A stretch of DNA of 64,000 nucleotides from M55B167 sp964406095. GTDB lineage: Bacteria > Verrucomicrobiota > Kiritimatiellia > RFP12 > UBA1067. Position 1 is the stretch's first letter. Each line of letters starts with the position of its first letter. The translations under genes and the position numbers were made by a program. Positions 45,367 through 54,339 of this stretch are shown here, in pieces. Location: positions 1 through 64,000 of the forward strand of contig CAYOQJ010000079.1 in NCBI GenBank assembly GCA_964406095.1, in the 5' to 3' direction. The notes beneath the pieces were generated by a model. That model was not told the DNA's origin and did no database searches. It saw nothing but the letters and a program-made list of their open reading frames with translations.

Positions 45367-46548
45367 ATGATAGCAAAATCAGATATGTTGCTGCTGGGAG
45401 TAGGCGGCGGCGGTTGTGCGATCACATGTGCCGTTGTCAAACAGGCCGATGTTAATTTCAAGGCGCTTGCCGTCGATACCGATGCCCGCTCAAGTCGCGA
45501 GGCTGGTGATAACGCGATTGATTTTTTGCTCATAGGTCGCGATCGTCTGATAGGAAAGGGCACCGGTGGTGATGTGGCCAGCGGACGAGTGGCGGCGGAT
45601 GATGATATGCAGCGTCTGGACCCGTTTCTCAGCGAGGTACGGCTGGCGGTGGTGGTCTGCTCTCTCGGTTCCGGAACCGGTGGTGGGGCAACTCCGAAAA
45701 TCCTGGATTATCTCTCCAATCGCGGCATTACAACCCTCTGCTTTGCCACACTTCCCTTTCAATTTGAGGGTGCTAGCCGGGTTGCATGTGCCGCAGGTAT
45801 AACTTCGTTGCTTGCCGAAAGTGCCGATACACTGATCACACTGCCGCTGGATCAACTGCATGAATGCAGCACGGATGACAATCTGAAACAGTGTGTCGAT
45901 GTCTCCGCCGCAATCATAGGTGCCGGTGTAGCACTTGTGTGGCGCATGGTCTGTATGCCAGGCTATATCCAGCTTGATTCCGAGAAAATCAGAACTCTGG
46001 TGGTTGGTGGCAAGATGGCGAAATTGGGATTTGCCAGCAGTTCTGATCAGATTGAAGAGCGCGCCGCGGTTGTTTTGGATGAACTGAGTTCGTTCCCGCT
46101 GTTACGGGAGGAAAAGGGCGGAATTCGCGCCGCAGAAGCATTGTTGGTCGGTATAATCGGCGGTGACGATTTACGCCTTTCAGAGATCAGGCGGATTATG
46201 AAAGGGATTAAAGCTCTTTACAATAAGGATGTTCGCGTTGAAATGGGTACTGTACAGGATGCACTTTATAACGGACGTATCGATGTGGTGCTGTTGGCTT
46301 TCCGGAATCGGACCCCGTTCATCGGTGCTGTGGCTGCGGTACAGCCCGTACTCGGCGATGAACCGCCTGTTGCGGATGTTTTGACCGTTGTGAAACAGAC
46401 GCGCAAGGCCAAAGTACGTGGCGGTAGCCGCCTGTCCGTCGGTTCAAGCGGACGCGGCAGATTCCAAAACTGTGATCCCACCCTTCATTGCGGGGTTGAT
46501 CTGGATGTGCCTACCTACCTGCGCTACGGATTAAATATCGAGAAGTGA
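45367..46548 (+). CDS. ftsZ: Divergent FtsZ
   Basis: 393 residues, three bases after ftsA. Tubulin/FtsZ GTPase fold by GVGGGGCA (T1), AVDTDA, GKGTGGD, and FEG. Two key loops depart from consensus. The tubulin signature, normally GGGTGTG, reads LGSGTGGGA (100-108). The T7 synergy loop, normally NLDFADV, reads QLDSEKI (202-208), replacing the Asn and the second catalytic Asp while keeping D204. The C-terminal peptide is intact (LDVPTYLRYGLN, 379-390), so FtsA binding is likely preserved. The linker before it is short and basic. It probably binds GTP but hydrolyses it slowly or differently (inference). Its last bases overlap the convergent U32 gene. Confidence 0.88.
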   Translation: MIAKSDMLLLGVGGGGCAITCAVVKQADVNFKALAVDTDARSSREAGDNAIDFLLIGRDRLIGKGTGGDVASGRVAADDDMQRLDPFLSEVRLAVVVCSLGSGTGGGATPKILDYLSNRGITTLCFATLPFQFEGASRVACAAGITSLLAESADTLITLPLDQLHECSTDDNLKQCVDVSAAIIGAGVALVWRMVCMPGYIQLDSEKIRTLVVGGKMAKLGFASSSDQIEERAAVVLDELSSFPLLREEKGGIRAAEALLVGIIGGDDLRLSEIRRIMKGIKALYNKDVRVEMGTVQDALYNGRIDVVLLAFRNRTPFIGAVAAVQPVLGDEPPVADVLTVVKQTRKAKVRGGSRLSVGSSGRGRFQNCDPTLHCGVDLDVPTYLRYGLNIEK

Positions 46549-48908
46549 TGACTCTCTACCGGTACCTGAGGGTTGTTTGCGACAGCTTGCGGCATGTTCC
46601 ATGAATAGTCGATCCGGAAGCGGTGGATGCCGAGTTTAAGAGCCTGTCTGATCAATGCGCTTCTGTCTAGCGGTTTGGCTGCGATGGTAATCCATAAATT
46701 TTCTTTCCGCCAAACTCGCAAATCTGCCCCCGCCAAATTTTGCAACTCTATCCAGTGTGCATTCGCTTTGATCTCTGCCAGCGGGGGCGTGGCGGAGATG
46801 TAAAGCGGGGTGTGCTGAAATATCAACAATTCATTTTCACACAATTTTTCGCTGCTTGGATAGAGTGTCTGAAAATCAGATTCCGGTGAAGTCACGTGTG
46901 AAAAAAAATCCATTTCATGAAGTTGCCGGGCTGCTTCACTGTTACCGGCATAAAGTGTCCAGTCAGCTGATATGGGTTTGATTCCGCAGTTGCGCAGCAT
47001 GCGGTAGCCAGCCAAACCCGGTGTTTCCCACTGTGTGTAACCGTATTGTGCAAGCTGACGTATGTTGTGCTGCAGTGCTGTGCGGCTGTCCGCGCGAATA
47101 ATAAGCGGCAGGGCTGGCATCACTAACTCTGTCTTGGGCACGGCCCCGCGCAGCAATTCAATTTTTTCCAGCAGCAGCTCAGGTGCGCGTTCATCAATTT
47201 CAACGACCAGTCGATCGCACTTTGCGACAGAGTCGGACAGGGGTAGTACAGCCGAAATGTGCAGCTTGAGCGTGATTGTGACTTTGGGCGCGATGGGTGC
47301 GGTTGCCGAAGTATGTAACGCCTTGAACGATGTTGCATACGCTGTAAATCTGCAGTCGAGACGCTGGGCGCGTTCTTTTTCCAATGCGACAACCAGATCG
47401 CGACGTGCTTTGTTCAGTAATGCGGGGGGAGCAAAGAGCCTCTTGTCGTCCAGGAGTCGTACGGAGTCGGCATACCAGCGGGTGCCACCCAGCTTGGAAC
47501 AGGCTTTCCGCACAGCAGTTGCACTCAGGACAGGATTATCTGCCGGATGGAGCTTCGAGTTGACACTTACCTCAGCTGTGTCACCGGTTGTTGTTGAGCA
47601 ACCCTGCATCAAAAGCCCATCCTCTTTCAAGGTTACACATATCTGCAGGGGAATGCCGGTGTTCAGATCAGCGGGACGCGGGCGTTTAAAACGATATTTC
47701 TGTTGAACCTCCTGTGATGCGGAGCAGTAGATCGGGATGCTGGGTGCTATGAATGGAACGGGTTGTCCGGTAATTAAAATTTCGATATAGCTGTCAGCCG
47801 GTGCACACAGCGTTTCATATTTTTCTCCGTGTCTGCGCATCGAACGAATTGAAAACCCGAAGGGCCTTGACATCCCGCGGATATCGATTTGAATGCCGTC
47901 AAATTTCTTTAAAGTTCGTGTTGTTTTGAAATACAACCACTGATTGTGCACGTTGTCACTATCGACAGAGAGCACTTTGCCGATGAGAGCTCCTCTGTGC
48001 CCGATGGTCTTCGAGTCAATCACAGCATCGGGTTGCTGAGATGTGGAAACGGAGTAGAGTGTTGTCCAGGGACGACTGAAAACGGTCTGGATTTCCTCGG
48101 TTGCCTCTCGTTCATCCCGGGGTGTCAGCTTGCCGTCGAGTTTGCGACGATAAGCGGATGTGACGCAGGCAACGTAAAGCGGATTTTTCATGCGTCCTTC
48201 AATTTTCAGAGAGTGTACTCCGGTTGCAATGACCTGATCGAGAATGGGTAACAGGGCCAAATCTTTCATCGAGAAGGGATGACCGATTGAGTTGCTACTG
48301 TATGAGAAGGGGTGACGGCAGCAATAGGCACATTGGCCCCGGTTGCCGCTGCGTCCGGTTGTCATGGCTGAGAACAGACATAATCCGCTGTAGCTGTAAC
48401 ATAGAGCGCCGTGGATGAACATCTCAATTTCGATGCCACAGTGACTGACTATTGCTTCAATTTCCTGCAGGCTGAGCTCACGCGCTGTCACTACGCGCCG
48501 GAATCCCATGTCACGCAATGCCATAACGTCATCAATGCTGTGAGCGGCCATCTGTGTGCTGGCATGCATCTCAATCTCAGGAAAATGTCTGCGAATAACA
48601 CGCGCGGCACCGATGTCTTGCACAATCACACCGTCAGGCTGCAACTCCTCAGCCAATTCAAGCATTTTGAAAAAATCAGGCAGTTCGCTGTTGGTCAGCA
48701 ATGTGTTGAGTGTGATGTAAATCTTTTTGGCCGGAGTGAAAGTTCTGGCATAGGCTGATAGCAGAGCGAGTTCTTCAAAGGTTGAATTATCTGCTTCGGC
48801 TCTGGCAGAAAAACTCTTTAATCCGAGATATACGGCATCCGCACCATATTGAAAGGCGGCAATGGCGGCATCATAAGAGCCGGCAGGTGACAACAATTCC
48901 GGTTTCAT
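46524..48908 (-). CDS. U32 family peptidase (RlhA/YhbU-like)
   Basis: 794 residues. The N-terminal 330 residues are the U32 TIM-barrel: LSPAGSYDAAIAAFQYGADAVYLG, QDIGAARVI, MHASTQMAAHS, FIHGALCYSYSGLC and the cysteine cluster GNRGQCAYCCRHPF that holds Fe-S in RlhA. KIEGRMKNPLYVA is another family hallmark. The C-terminal part is the long extension with a DUF3656-like region found in RlhA-type enzymes. E. coli RlhA is needed for hydroxylation of 23S rRNA C2501, so RNA hydroxylation is more likely than proteolysis. Convergent with ftsZ, overlapping it by 25 bases. Confidence 0.9.
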   Translation of the reverse strand: MKPELLSPAGSYDAAIAAFQYGADAVYLGLKSFSARAEADNSTFEELALLSAYARTFTPAKKIYITLNTLLTNSELPDFFKMLELAEELQPDGVIVQDIGAARVIRRHFPEIEMHASTQMAAHSIDDVMALRDMGFRRVVTARELSLQEIEAIVSHCGIEIEMFIHGALCYSYSGLCLFSAMTTGRSGNRGQCAYCCRHPFSYSSNSIGHPFSMKDLALLPILDQVIATGVHSLKIEGRMKNPLYVACVTSAYRRKLDGKLTPRDEREATEEIQTVFSRPWTTLYSVSTSQQPDAVIDSKTIGHRGALIGKVLSVDSDNVHNQWLYFKTTRTLKKFDGIQIDIRGMSRPFGFSIRSMRRHGEKYETLCAPADSYIEILITGQPVPFIAPSIPIYCSASQEVQQKYRFKRPRPADLNTGIPLQICVTLKEDGLLMQGCSTTTGDTAEVSVNSKLHPADNPVLSATAVRKACSKLGGTRWYADSVRLLDDKRLFAPPALLNKARRDLVVALEKERAQRLDCRFTAYATSFKALHTSATAPIAPKVTITLKLHISAVLPLSDSVAKCDRLVVEIDERAPELLLEKIELLRGAVPKTELVMPALPLIIRADSRTALQHNIRQLAQYGYTQWETPGLAGYRMLRNCGIKPISADWTLYAGNSEAARQLHEMDFFSHVTSPESDFQTLYPSSEKLCENELLIFQHTPLYISATPPLAEIKANAHWIELQNLAGADLRVWRKENLWITIAAKPLDRSALIRQALKLGIHRFRIDYSWNMPQAVANNPQVPVESHHFSIFNP

Positions 48909-48935
48909 AACAGTTTGTTTTGCAGGGAAGCGCCT

Positions 48936-49304
48936 TCAGCAGTTCTCGATTATTCTGACCAGCAAATCTTTGATCAACCCGGACTCTCCCAGATGAGCCC
49001 CGATTGTAATCGAAAGTTGTGGGTATAATTTTCCGGCTTTTTCGAGTGCCGCCGGTATATCGCGAGTGACATGCCGTCCTGAGTTGAGAAAGTAGGGCAG
49101 CACCGTTACGCTGGATGCTCCGTCCCGGACACAGGCACCCACACCCTCCGTAATTGATGGCTGCGCCATGTCAAGAAAAGCGGCATGTATGATCCCGATA
49201 CCGTTTTTCCGGGCGGTGTCGCGCAGTTGACCGGCAAGAGCCAGAACTTCATCATTGGATGCCTGTCGGCGGCTGCCGTGTGCCACTAGCAAAATTGCTT
49301 TCAT
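48936..49304 (-). CDS. CbiX/SirB-type sirohydrochlorin chelatase-like protein
   Basis: 122 residues, the size of the short single-domain CbiX. Starts KAILLVAHGSRRQASN, with the chelatase His in AHGSR, and has a VTVLPYFLNSGRHVTRDIP strand containing the second conserved His. Inserts metal (cobalt, nickel or iron) into sirohydrochlorin, or acts in a related tetrapyrrole step. It follows the broken nrfH on the same strand and overlaps the tail of its shifted frame. A connection to siroheme or cytochrome maturation is inferred only from position. Confidence 0.88.
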   Translation of the reverse strand: MKAILLVAHGSRRQASNDEVLALAGQLRDTARKNGIGIIHAAFLDMAQPSITEGVGACVRDGASSVTVLPYFLNSGRHVTRDIPAALEKAGKLYPQLSITIGAHLGESGLIKDLLVRIIENC

Positions 49305-49318
49305 CGCTGCTTACCTTG

Positions 49319-49712
49319 TTATTGTTTTTAATCATAATCGGTTTATGAAAATTCTGAAAGGTAAATGCCACGGAGTGGTGATGACCGTTCTCAGCTTTGG
49401 CAATATATTTGGGAATGAAAGCGTGCGGCAGATGACAGTCGACACAGGTTGCGACGATATGATGGCTGGCCTGTTGCCAGAAGTCATACTGCGGGTCCAT
49501 GATGTGACAGTTTGCGCAGGCGCGAGGATCGGCACGGGCATCATCCTTGTTACGGACGTAGAGTTTTGGTGACAGTTTGCGCAGGCGCGAGGATCGGCAC
49601 TCAGATATGAGAGACCTCCGGCATACCTGAAGGTGTATGCTTTGGTGCCGATCAGGGCTCCCAGCGCGACGGCGGTGGCACAAATATGTTCGAATCTTGT
49701 CACTACTGCCAT
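49319..49712 (-). pseudogene. nrfH: Broken NrfH-like cytochrome c (quinol dehydrogenase subunit)
   Basis: Two frames together spell an NrfH/NapC-like protein. The first, from ATG 49712, gives the N-terminal TM anchor and the first heme site (LSADPRACANCH). The second resumes at DPRACANCHIMDPQYDFWQQASHH region and continues through a second heme CVDCH, LPHAFIPKYIAKAENG and AFTFQNFHKPI. The break is a 65-base tandem insertion: the same 32-base word occurs at 49504-49535 and 49569-49600. Removing one 65-base unit restores a single frame. The C-terminal hemes expected of NrfH are also missing, and no nrfA is adjacent. So both a frameshift and a truncation. Confidence 0.8.
49504..49600. repeat. 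32-base direct repeat pair inside nrfH
   Basis: Identical 32-base words at 49504-49535 and 49569-49600 with 33 bases between them; the period of 65 is not a multiple of three and causes the nrfH frameshift. Confidence 0.9.
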
Positions 49713-50018
49713 TATCGCAGGCGATTAAATAAAATACAAGTCGGGATAGTCGTTTTTTTGGCGTGGTTGAGCTGCCGCTGCAATTCGCCGATAGCCAAAA
49801 AAGATAAGAATATGGTGGTTTTTAGCAATGAATTTTGCTAATGTAAAAGCTTTTGACCCGGAAATTGGGTACTTAGAGGGGGTTCCGCTCTGTTTGAGTG
49901 AACAGAGGTTGAAAGGAACTCAGATTATTAATACTAAAAAAACGCCTGTGCAAGGTCAGTCATCTCATCGATGTAATGAGATACATCCAGTCACTTTGTC
50001 GGGTGGGAAATCCGTAAT
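49713..50018 (+). promoter_or_regulatory. rpsA leader region with 7-base hairpin
   Basis: 306 bases without a supported gene. TTAGCAA (49822-49828) and TTGCTAA (49835-49841) form a perfect short hairpin about 180 bases before rpsA. Further down, the leader is purine-rich (GAGGTTGAAAGGAACTCAG). A long structured leader fits the self-regulation known for S1 in enterobacteria, but no homology is claimed. I found no clear promoter. The 87-codon frame from 49828 crosses into rpsA out of frame and is not supported. Confidence 0.4.
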
Positions 50019-51764
50019 ATGGCAATTCGCAAACCCCAGGCAGCTAAACCGAAAACAGGCCCCATGTATGAGGCAATGGAAGCCGCCTTGACCCAGCAGA
50101 TGCAAAAGTTCACAGCGGGGTCGATTATCAAGGGTAAGGTAAGCGGTATCAAAGGCAATGAGGTTCTTGTTGATATCGGCTATAAATCTGAAGGCATTGT
50201 TAATGCGAACGAGTTCGAAGATGTTTCCACAGTGAACATCGGCGATGTTATCGATGTGTTGCTGGTTGAGCTTGAGAGCGACAACGGCATGGTGAATCTG
50301 AGCAAGGCCCGCGCGGATGAGAAGTTGCGTTGGGATGCCGTGCTTGAAAAATATACCGAAGGATGTATTGTTACGGGCGTGATTCGTAACAGGGTACGCG
50401 GCGGTCTGATTGTTGATGTTGATGGTGTTGATTCCTTCCTGCCGGGTTCACAAATCGATGTGACACCGGTTGGTGATGTCGATGAATTTATCGATCAAAG
50501 CTTTGAGTTCAAAGTTATTAAGATCAGCAATGAACGTAGAAATATAATTGTTTCACGGCGCGAGCTGATCGAAGAGCGCATGGCTGACAAGAAACGTGAG
50601 CTGCTGGCTTCAATTGAAAAGGATCAGCAACGTACAGGTCGTATCAAGAATATCACCGATTTCGGTGCTTTTGTTGATCTCGATGGCTTGGACGGATTGC
50701 TGCACATCACCGATATGAGCTGGGGCCGAATCAAACATCCCAGCGAGATGCTCAAAGTTGGTCAGGAAATCGAAGTTGTGATTCTGGATGTTGACATGGA
50801 ACGCGAACGGGTTTCGCTGGGTCTTAAACAGGCTACACCTAATCCGTGGGAGGATATCGAAGGCAACTTCCCGATCGGCAGCCGTTTGCGCGGCAAAGTC
50901 GTCAACCTTGTGCCGTATGGCGCCTTTGTCGAAATTCAGCCCGGTATCGAGGGGCTGGTGCATGTTTCCGAGTTTTCATGGACAAAACGGGTCGCACGTG
51001 CTTCGGATGTGCTTAATGTCGGTGATGAAGTGGATGTTGTGGTGCTCAGTATTGATGCTGATAACCAGAAGATCGCACTGGGTATCCGTCAGACCGAGGA
51101 CAATCCCTGGGATACCGTGCAGGATCGTTATCCGGTTGGCAGCCGTATCAGTGGCAAGGTACGTAACTTCACGACTTACGGGGCCTTTGTCGAATTGGAA
51201 GAGGGTATTGACGGTATGATCCACGTCTCCGATATGTCCTGGACCCGCAAGATCAACCATCCGAGTGAGGTTCTTCAGAAGGGGCAGGAGGTTGATGCGG
51301 TAGTGCTTGAGGTCAATCCCGCTGATCAACGCATCAGTCTGGGTCTCAAACAGGCCAGCGATGATCCCTGGAACACAATCACAGCCCGCTTCGCAATCGG
51401 TCAGGTCGTAAAGGGTAGTGTCTCCAAGATTGCCTCTTTCGGTGCTTTTGTCGAACTGGAAGATGGTGTCGATGGACTTGTACATATATCGCAGATATCC
51501 GATCAGCATGTTGAAAAGGTCAAGGATGTTCTCAAGGTCGGCGATGAGGTCGAAGCCCGTATCGTCAAGATCGATAGCGATGAACGCCGTATAGGACTGA
51601 GCATCAAAGCTGTTAATATGGATGAGACCGAGATCGAAGAACTCACCCGCGATCTCAGTGCCACTGATCTGAAGCCCGGCGAGAATCTGGTCGGCTTGGC
51701 TGCTGCCTTCGATGATGCCTTCGCGCAGAGCGAAAGCGAAGAGTGGCATCCCGGTGATAACTGA
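50019..51764 (+). CDS. rpsA: 30S ribosomal protein S1
   Basis: 581 residues with six S1 RNA-binding domains (about 35-105, 118-185, 205-275, 290-360, 377-447 and 464-534), the full Gram-negative arrangement. Domains 3-6 carry the usual GxVxNxTxYGAFVEL and GLVHxSxxSW strands, each ending in RISLGLKQ and a PW linker. S1 unfolds mRNA and helps weakly led messages to initiate. This matters here because many genes in the window have weak or no ribosome sites. The acidic tail ends EEWHPGDN. A terminator follows and tyrS lies downstream. Confidence 0.97.
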   Translation: MAIRKPQAAKPKTGPMYEAMEAALTQQMQKFTAGSIIKGKVSGIKGNEVLVDIGYKSEGIVNANEFEDVSTVNIGDVIDVLLVELESDNGMVNLSKARADEKLRWDAVLEKYTEGCIVTGVIRNRVRGGLIVDVDGVDSFLPGSQIDVTPVGDVDEFIDQSFEFKVIKISNERRNIIVSRRELIEERMADKKRELLASIEKDQQRTGRIKNITDFGAFVDLDGLDGLLHITDMSWGRIKHPSEMLKVGQEIEVVILDVDMERERVSLGLKQATPNPWEDIEGNFPIGSRLRGKVVNLVPYGAFVEIQPGIEGLVHVSEFSWTKRVARASDVLNVGDEVDVVVLSIDADNQKIALGIRQTEDNPWDTVQDRYPVGSRISGKVRNFTTYGAFVELEEGIDGMIHVSDMSWTRKINHPSEVLQKGQEVDAVVLEVNPADQRISLGLKQASDDPWNTITARFAIGQVVKGSVSKIASFGAFVELEDGVDGLVHISQISDQHVEKVKDVLKVGDEVEARIVKIDSDERRIGLSIKAVNMDETEIEELTRDLSATDLKPGENLVGLAAAFDDAFAQSESEEWHPGDN

Positions 51765-51782
51765 TTGACACTTTCGAAAAGA

Positions 51783-51810
51783 GGGCGTCTGGCGACAGGC
51801 GCCCTTTTTT
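51783..51810 (+). terminator. Intrinsic terminator after rpsA
   Basis: GGGCGTCTG (51783-51791) pairs with CAGGCGCCC (51796-51804) over nine bases, with one wobble, around the tetraloop GCGA, followed by six T. It lies 18 bases after the rpsA stop. Confidence 0.92.
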
Positions 51811-51889
51811 AACAGGGTGAACGGTAGAATTGATGGGCAAGCCGCCTTCACGGCAATTAAGTTAGGGAACAGAAGCTGAAAGAAAAATA

Positions 51890-53161
51890 ATGGCTAATGT
51901 ATTGGATACACTTAAAGCTCGTTATCTGTTTGAAGATATGACCTCTCCGAATCTGGCCGAAGCACTGGATCAAAAACTCACCGTATATGCCGGATTTGAT
52001 CCGACCGCCGAGAGCCTGCAGGCCGGTAATTTTGTCACTATCATGGCACTGGCTCATATGCAGCGCCAGGGACATAAGGTAATTGCTCTGGTCGGAGGAG
52101 CAACCGGTCTGATAGGCGACCCTTCGGGCAAATCAAAGGAGCGTAATCTGCTGACAGCCGAGAGCGTGCAGCGTAATCTCGAGGGTATCCGGGAGAATCT
52201 TTCACGCTTTCTTGATTTTAACCCGAACGGCGAAAATCCGGCAGTTATGGTGAATAACTATGATTGGTTTAAGGATATATCCTTCATTGACATGCTGCGT
52301 GATGTGGGACGATACTTCCGCATGACCCAGATGCTTTCCCGAGAGAGTGTCAAAAAGCGACTCGACTCTGAGGAAGGTATGAGTTTCACCGAGTTCTGCT
52401 ACCAGATTCTGCAAGGGTATGATTTCTGCCACCTTTATAAAGAGTACGGCTGCCGTTTGCAGATCGGCGGTTCCGATCAGTGGGGCAATATCACCGCCGG
52501 AACCGATCTTGTTCGTAAACTCTGCGGTGAAGAGGTCTTCGGCATGACATTCCCGTTGGTCTGCGACAGCAATGGGCATAAATTCGGCAAAAGTGAGGGT
52601 AATGCCATATATCTCGATGCCCGGAAAACCTCATATTATGAGTTCTATCAGTTTTTCATGCGTACACTCGATGCCGATGTGATCCGTTTTCTCAAGATAT
52701 TCACATTTCTTCCGCAGGAACGTATCGACAAACTCGCTGAATGTGTGGCGTGCGAGCCGGAGAAACGTGAAGCCCAGAAGGTGCTTGCCGAGGAACTGAC
52801 CCGTTGTGTGCATGGCGAGCATGGTTTGAGTGTTGCCCGGAAAGCCACGGAGGTGCTTTTCGGCGGATCAATGGAGGGTCTTGGCGCCGGGGAGCTCACT
52901 CGGATTTTTGCCGATGTGCCATCCGGTACTCTGCCTTATGCTGAGGTTGTCGGCAGCGCTGCCTTTGAGGTGATTGCCGCCGCCGGAATGGTGTCCAGCA
53001 AAGGCGAGGCGCGTCGTTTGGTTCAGCAGGGCGGTTTGAGTATCAACAACCACAAGGCCGCAGGGTTGGAGCGTCTGATAACGGGGGAAGATCTGATAGA
53101 CGGAACGCTTGTGGTTTTGCGCAGCGGCAAAAAGAAGTATTTCCTGCTGAAAATTATTTAA
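51890..53161 (+). CDS. tyrS: Tyrosyl-tRNA synthetase
   Basis: 423 residues. Class I synthetase charging tRNA-Tyr. Clear family strands: YAGFDPTAESL, ALVGGATGLIGDPSGKSKER, YQILQGYDF, LQIGGSDQWGNITAG. The KMSKS-type loop is KFGKS at 231-235. The C terminus has an S4 RNA-binding domain (SSKGEARRLVQQGGLSINN). Oddity: the HIGH motif reads Q44-A-G-N47, so its first histidine, which stabilises the transition state, is replaced by glutamine. GAAAGAAAAATA precedes the ATG. It sits between rpsA and the NQR region without obvious functional link. Confidence 0.95.
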   Translation: MANVLDTLKARYLFEDMTSPNLAEALDQKLTVYAGFDPTAESLQAGNFVTIMALAHMQRQGHKVIALVGGATGLIGDPSGKSKERNLLTAESVQRNLEGIRENLSRFLDFNPNGENPAVMVNNYDWFKDISFIDMLRDVGRYFRMTQMLSRESVKKRLDSEEGMSFTEFCYQILQGYDFCHLYKEYGCRLQIGGSDQWGNITAGTDLVRKLCGEEVFGMTFPLVCDSNGHKFGKSEGNAIYLDARKTSYYEFYQFFMRTLDADVIRFLKIFTFLPQERIDKLAECVACEPEKREAQKVLAEELTRCVHGEHGLSVARKATEVLFGGSMEGLGAGELTRIFADVPSGTLPYAEVVGSAAFEVIAAAGMVSSKGEARRLVQQGGLSINNHKAAGLERLITGEDLIDGTLVVLRSGKKKYFLLKII

Positions 53162-53214
53162 TCAGTTCATTGCCGGCCATGTGATAAAATCGTTGTTGTC
53201 CAATAACTGAAACA

Positions 53215-54246
53215 ATGAAAATCAATGGACATACAGTGCAATTTAATGAGGGCGCAACTATTCTGGAGGTTGCGACCGCTGCCGGTATTTTTATCCCGAC
53301 ACTCTGTTATAAAAAAGAGTTGCAACCTTCCGGAGGATGCGGTGTGTGTACAGTGGAGGATATCAACACCGGGAACTTGCTGCCAGCCTGCGCTACGCGC
53401 GCTCAGGACGACCAGAACATCAGCACAACATCCAACCGGGTTATCAGGTTGCGTAAATCCGCGCTGGCACTGCTGCTGAGCGACCATCCCGCCGATTGCG
53501 AAGCACCTTGCCAGATGGCATGTCCCTCCGGGCTGCCGGTGCAACGAATGCTCGAAGAGGTGGCTGCTGGCAATTGGGAGGAAGCGCGCAAGATTGCTTT
53601 GCAATATCCCTTTGTATGCGGTGATAAAGTTGACGATACACCTTGTGAACGCGTCTGCCGACGTTCAAAGCTCGGCGGTGCCGTGGCAATCTGTGCAATC
53701 CATCGCTACTTGTGTTCAGAAGAGCATCCGGTGTCATCCGATAAAAAAAGTGATCAAAGAAAATTACGCCGCTTTTCAACCTTCCGGTCACATATGCGAG
53801 GGTTGTCAGCTGAAGAGATGCTCTCTCTTGCCCCAGAGAAAGGTGATCGTGCTTTTAAAGGTGACATGCCCATGGATCAAGACGCATTGCGCTATGAAGC
53901 ACGACGCTGCCTGCAGTGCGGCTGTGAACGGCCAGATAACTGTGAACTCCGCGATCTTTGTGCCGCATTTGATGTAAAACAGCCGCCCGCTTCCCGTACC
54001 AATCGCAGAATATATAGGGAGCGCGGAGCAGGAGGCTTTCGTTTCGATTCATCCAGATGTATTCTGTGCGAACGCTGTGTACGTGCCGCAGAGCAATTGA
54101 ATGTCGTTGTGGCTCCGGGCATTCAAGGGCGCGGATTTGACTCCCGCATCGCACCGCCACTCGCCCGAAGTTGGGATGATATCGATGAAAAAACTCTCAG
54201 AGTATGCGTTCAGGCATGTCCAACCGGCGCCATGACCATGCGCTGA
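53215..54246 (+). CDS. Iron-sulfur electron-transfer protein (NuoG/HoxU-like plus glutamate-synthase-like Fe-S domain)
   Basis: 343 residues. Residues 1-75 are a 2Fe-2S ferredoxin domain with C31, C42, C45 and C59. Residues 90-125 carry the HPADCEAPCQMACPSGL cluster motif, and 130-175 the CERVCRR region, as in the Fe-S domain of glutamate synthase small subunits. Residues 235-340 contain further clusters (CLQCGC, CILCERC, CVQACPTG). No flavin-binding or NADH domain is present. This is the usual diaphorase-partner or formate dehydrogenase/hydrogenase accessory layout, so it probably shuttles electrons between ferredoxin or NAD(P)H and another enzyme. Its location 220 bases before nqrA hints at feeding NQR, but the promoter between them speaks for separate transcription. 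Confidence 0.8.
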   Translation: MKINGHTVQFNEGATILEVATAAGIFIPTLCYKKELQPSGGCGVCTVEDINTGNLLPACATRAQDDQNISTTSNRVIRLRKSALALLLSDHPADCEAPCQMACPSGLPVQRMLEEVAAGNWEEARKIALQYPFVCGDKVDDTPCERVCRRSKLGGAVAICAIHRYLCSEEHPVSSDKKSDQRKLRRFSTFRSHMRGLSAEEMLSLAPEKGDRAFKGDMPMDQDALRYEARRCLQCGCERPDNCELRDLCAAFDVKQPPASRTNRRIYRERGAGGFRFDSSRCILCERCVRAAEQLNVVVAPGIQGRGFDSRIAPPLARSWDDIDEKTLRVCVQACPTGAMTMR

Positions 54247-54339
54247 ACTCCCCGAAAAATAACTCCGCCTGAGTGGATTGACAAGGTTCACGGTGTTGAC
54301 TGTCAGAGCAAGACAATGTGAAACCCGGTTTGTAAACAA

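Noticed and set aside
48936..49712. An nrf (nitrite reductase) operon
   Set aside because: nrfH is frameshifted and truncated and no nrfA, ccm or partner gene is present; the CbiX gene lies where the rest of nrfH should be.
49828..50091. 87-codon frame overlapping the start of rpsA
   Set aside because: Runs out of frame into rpsA and has no recognisable domain; more likely leader sequence.
53215..54246. Complex I NuoG subunit
   Set aside because: Length and domain order fit only the Fe-S part, with a glutamate-synthase-like segment, and no other nuo genes are present.
54278..54283. Perfect TTGACA as the nqr -35
   Set aside because: No -10 at 16-18 bases; the ATGACA/TTTAAT pair 76 bases further on is better and is conserved elsewhere.
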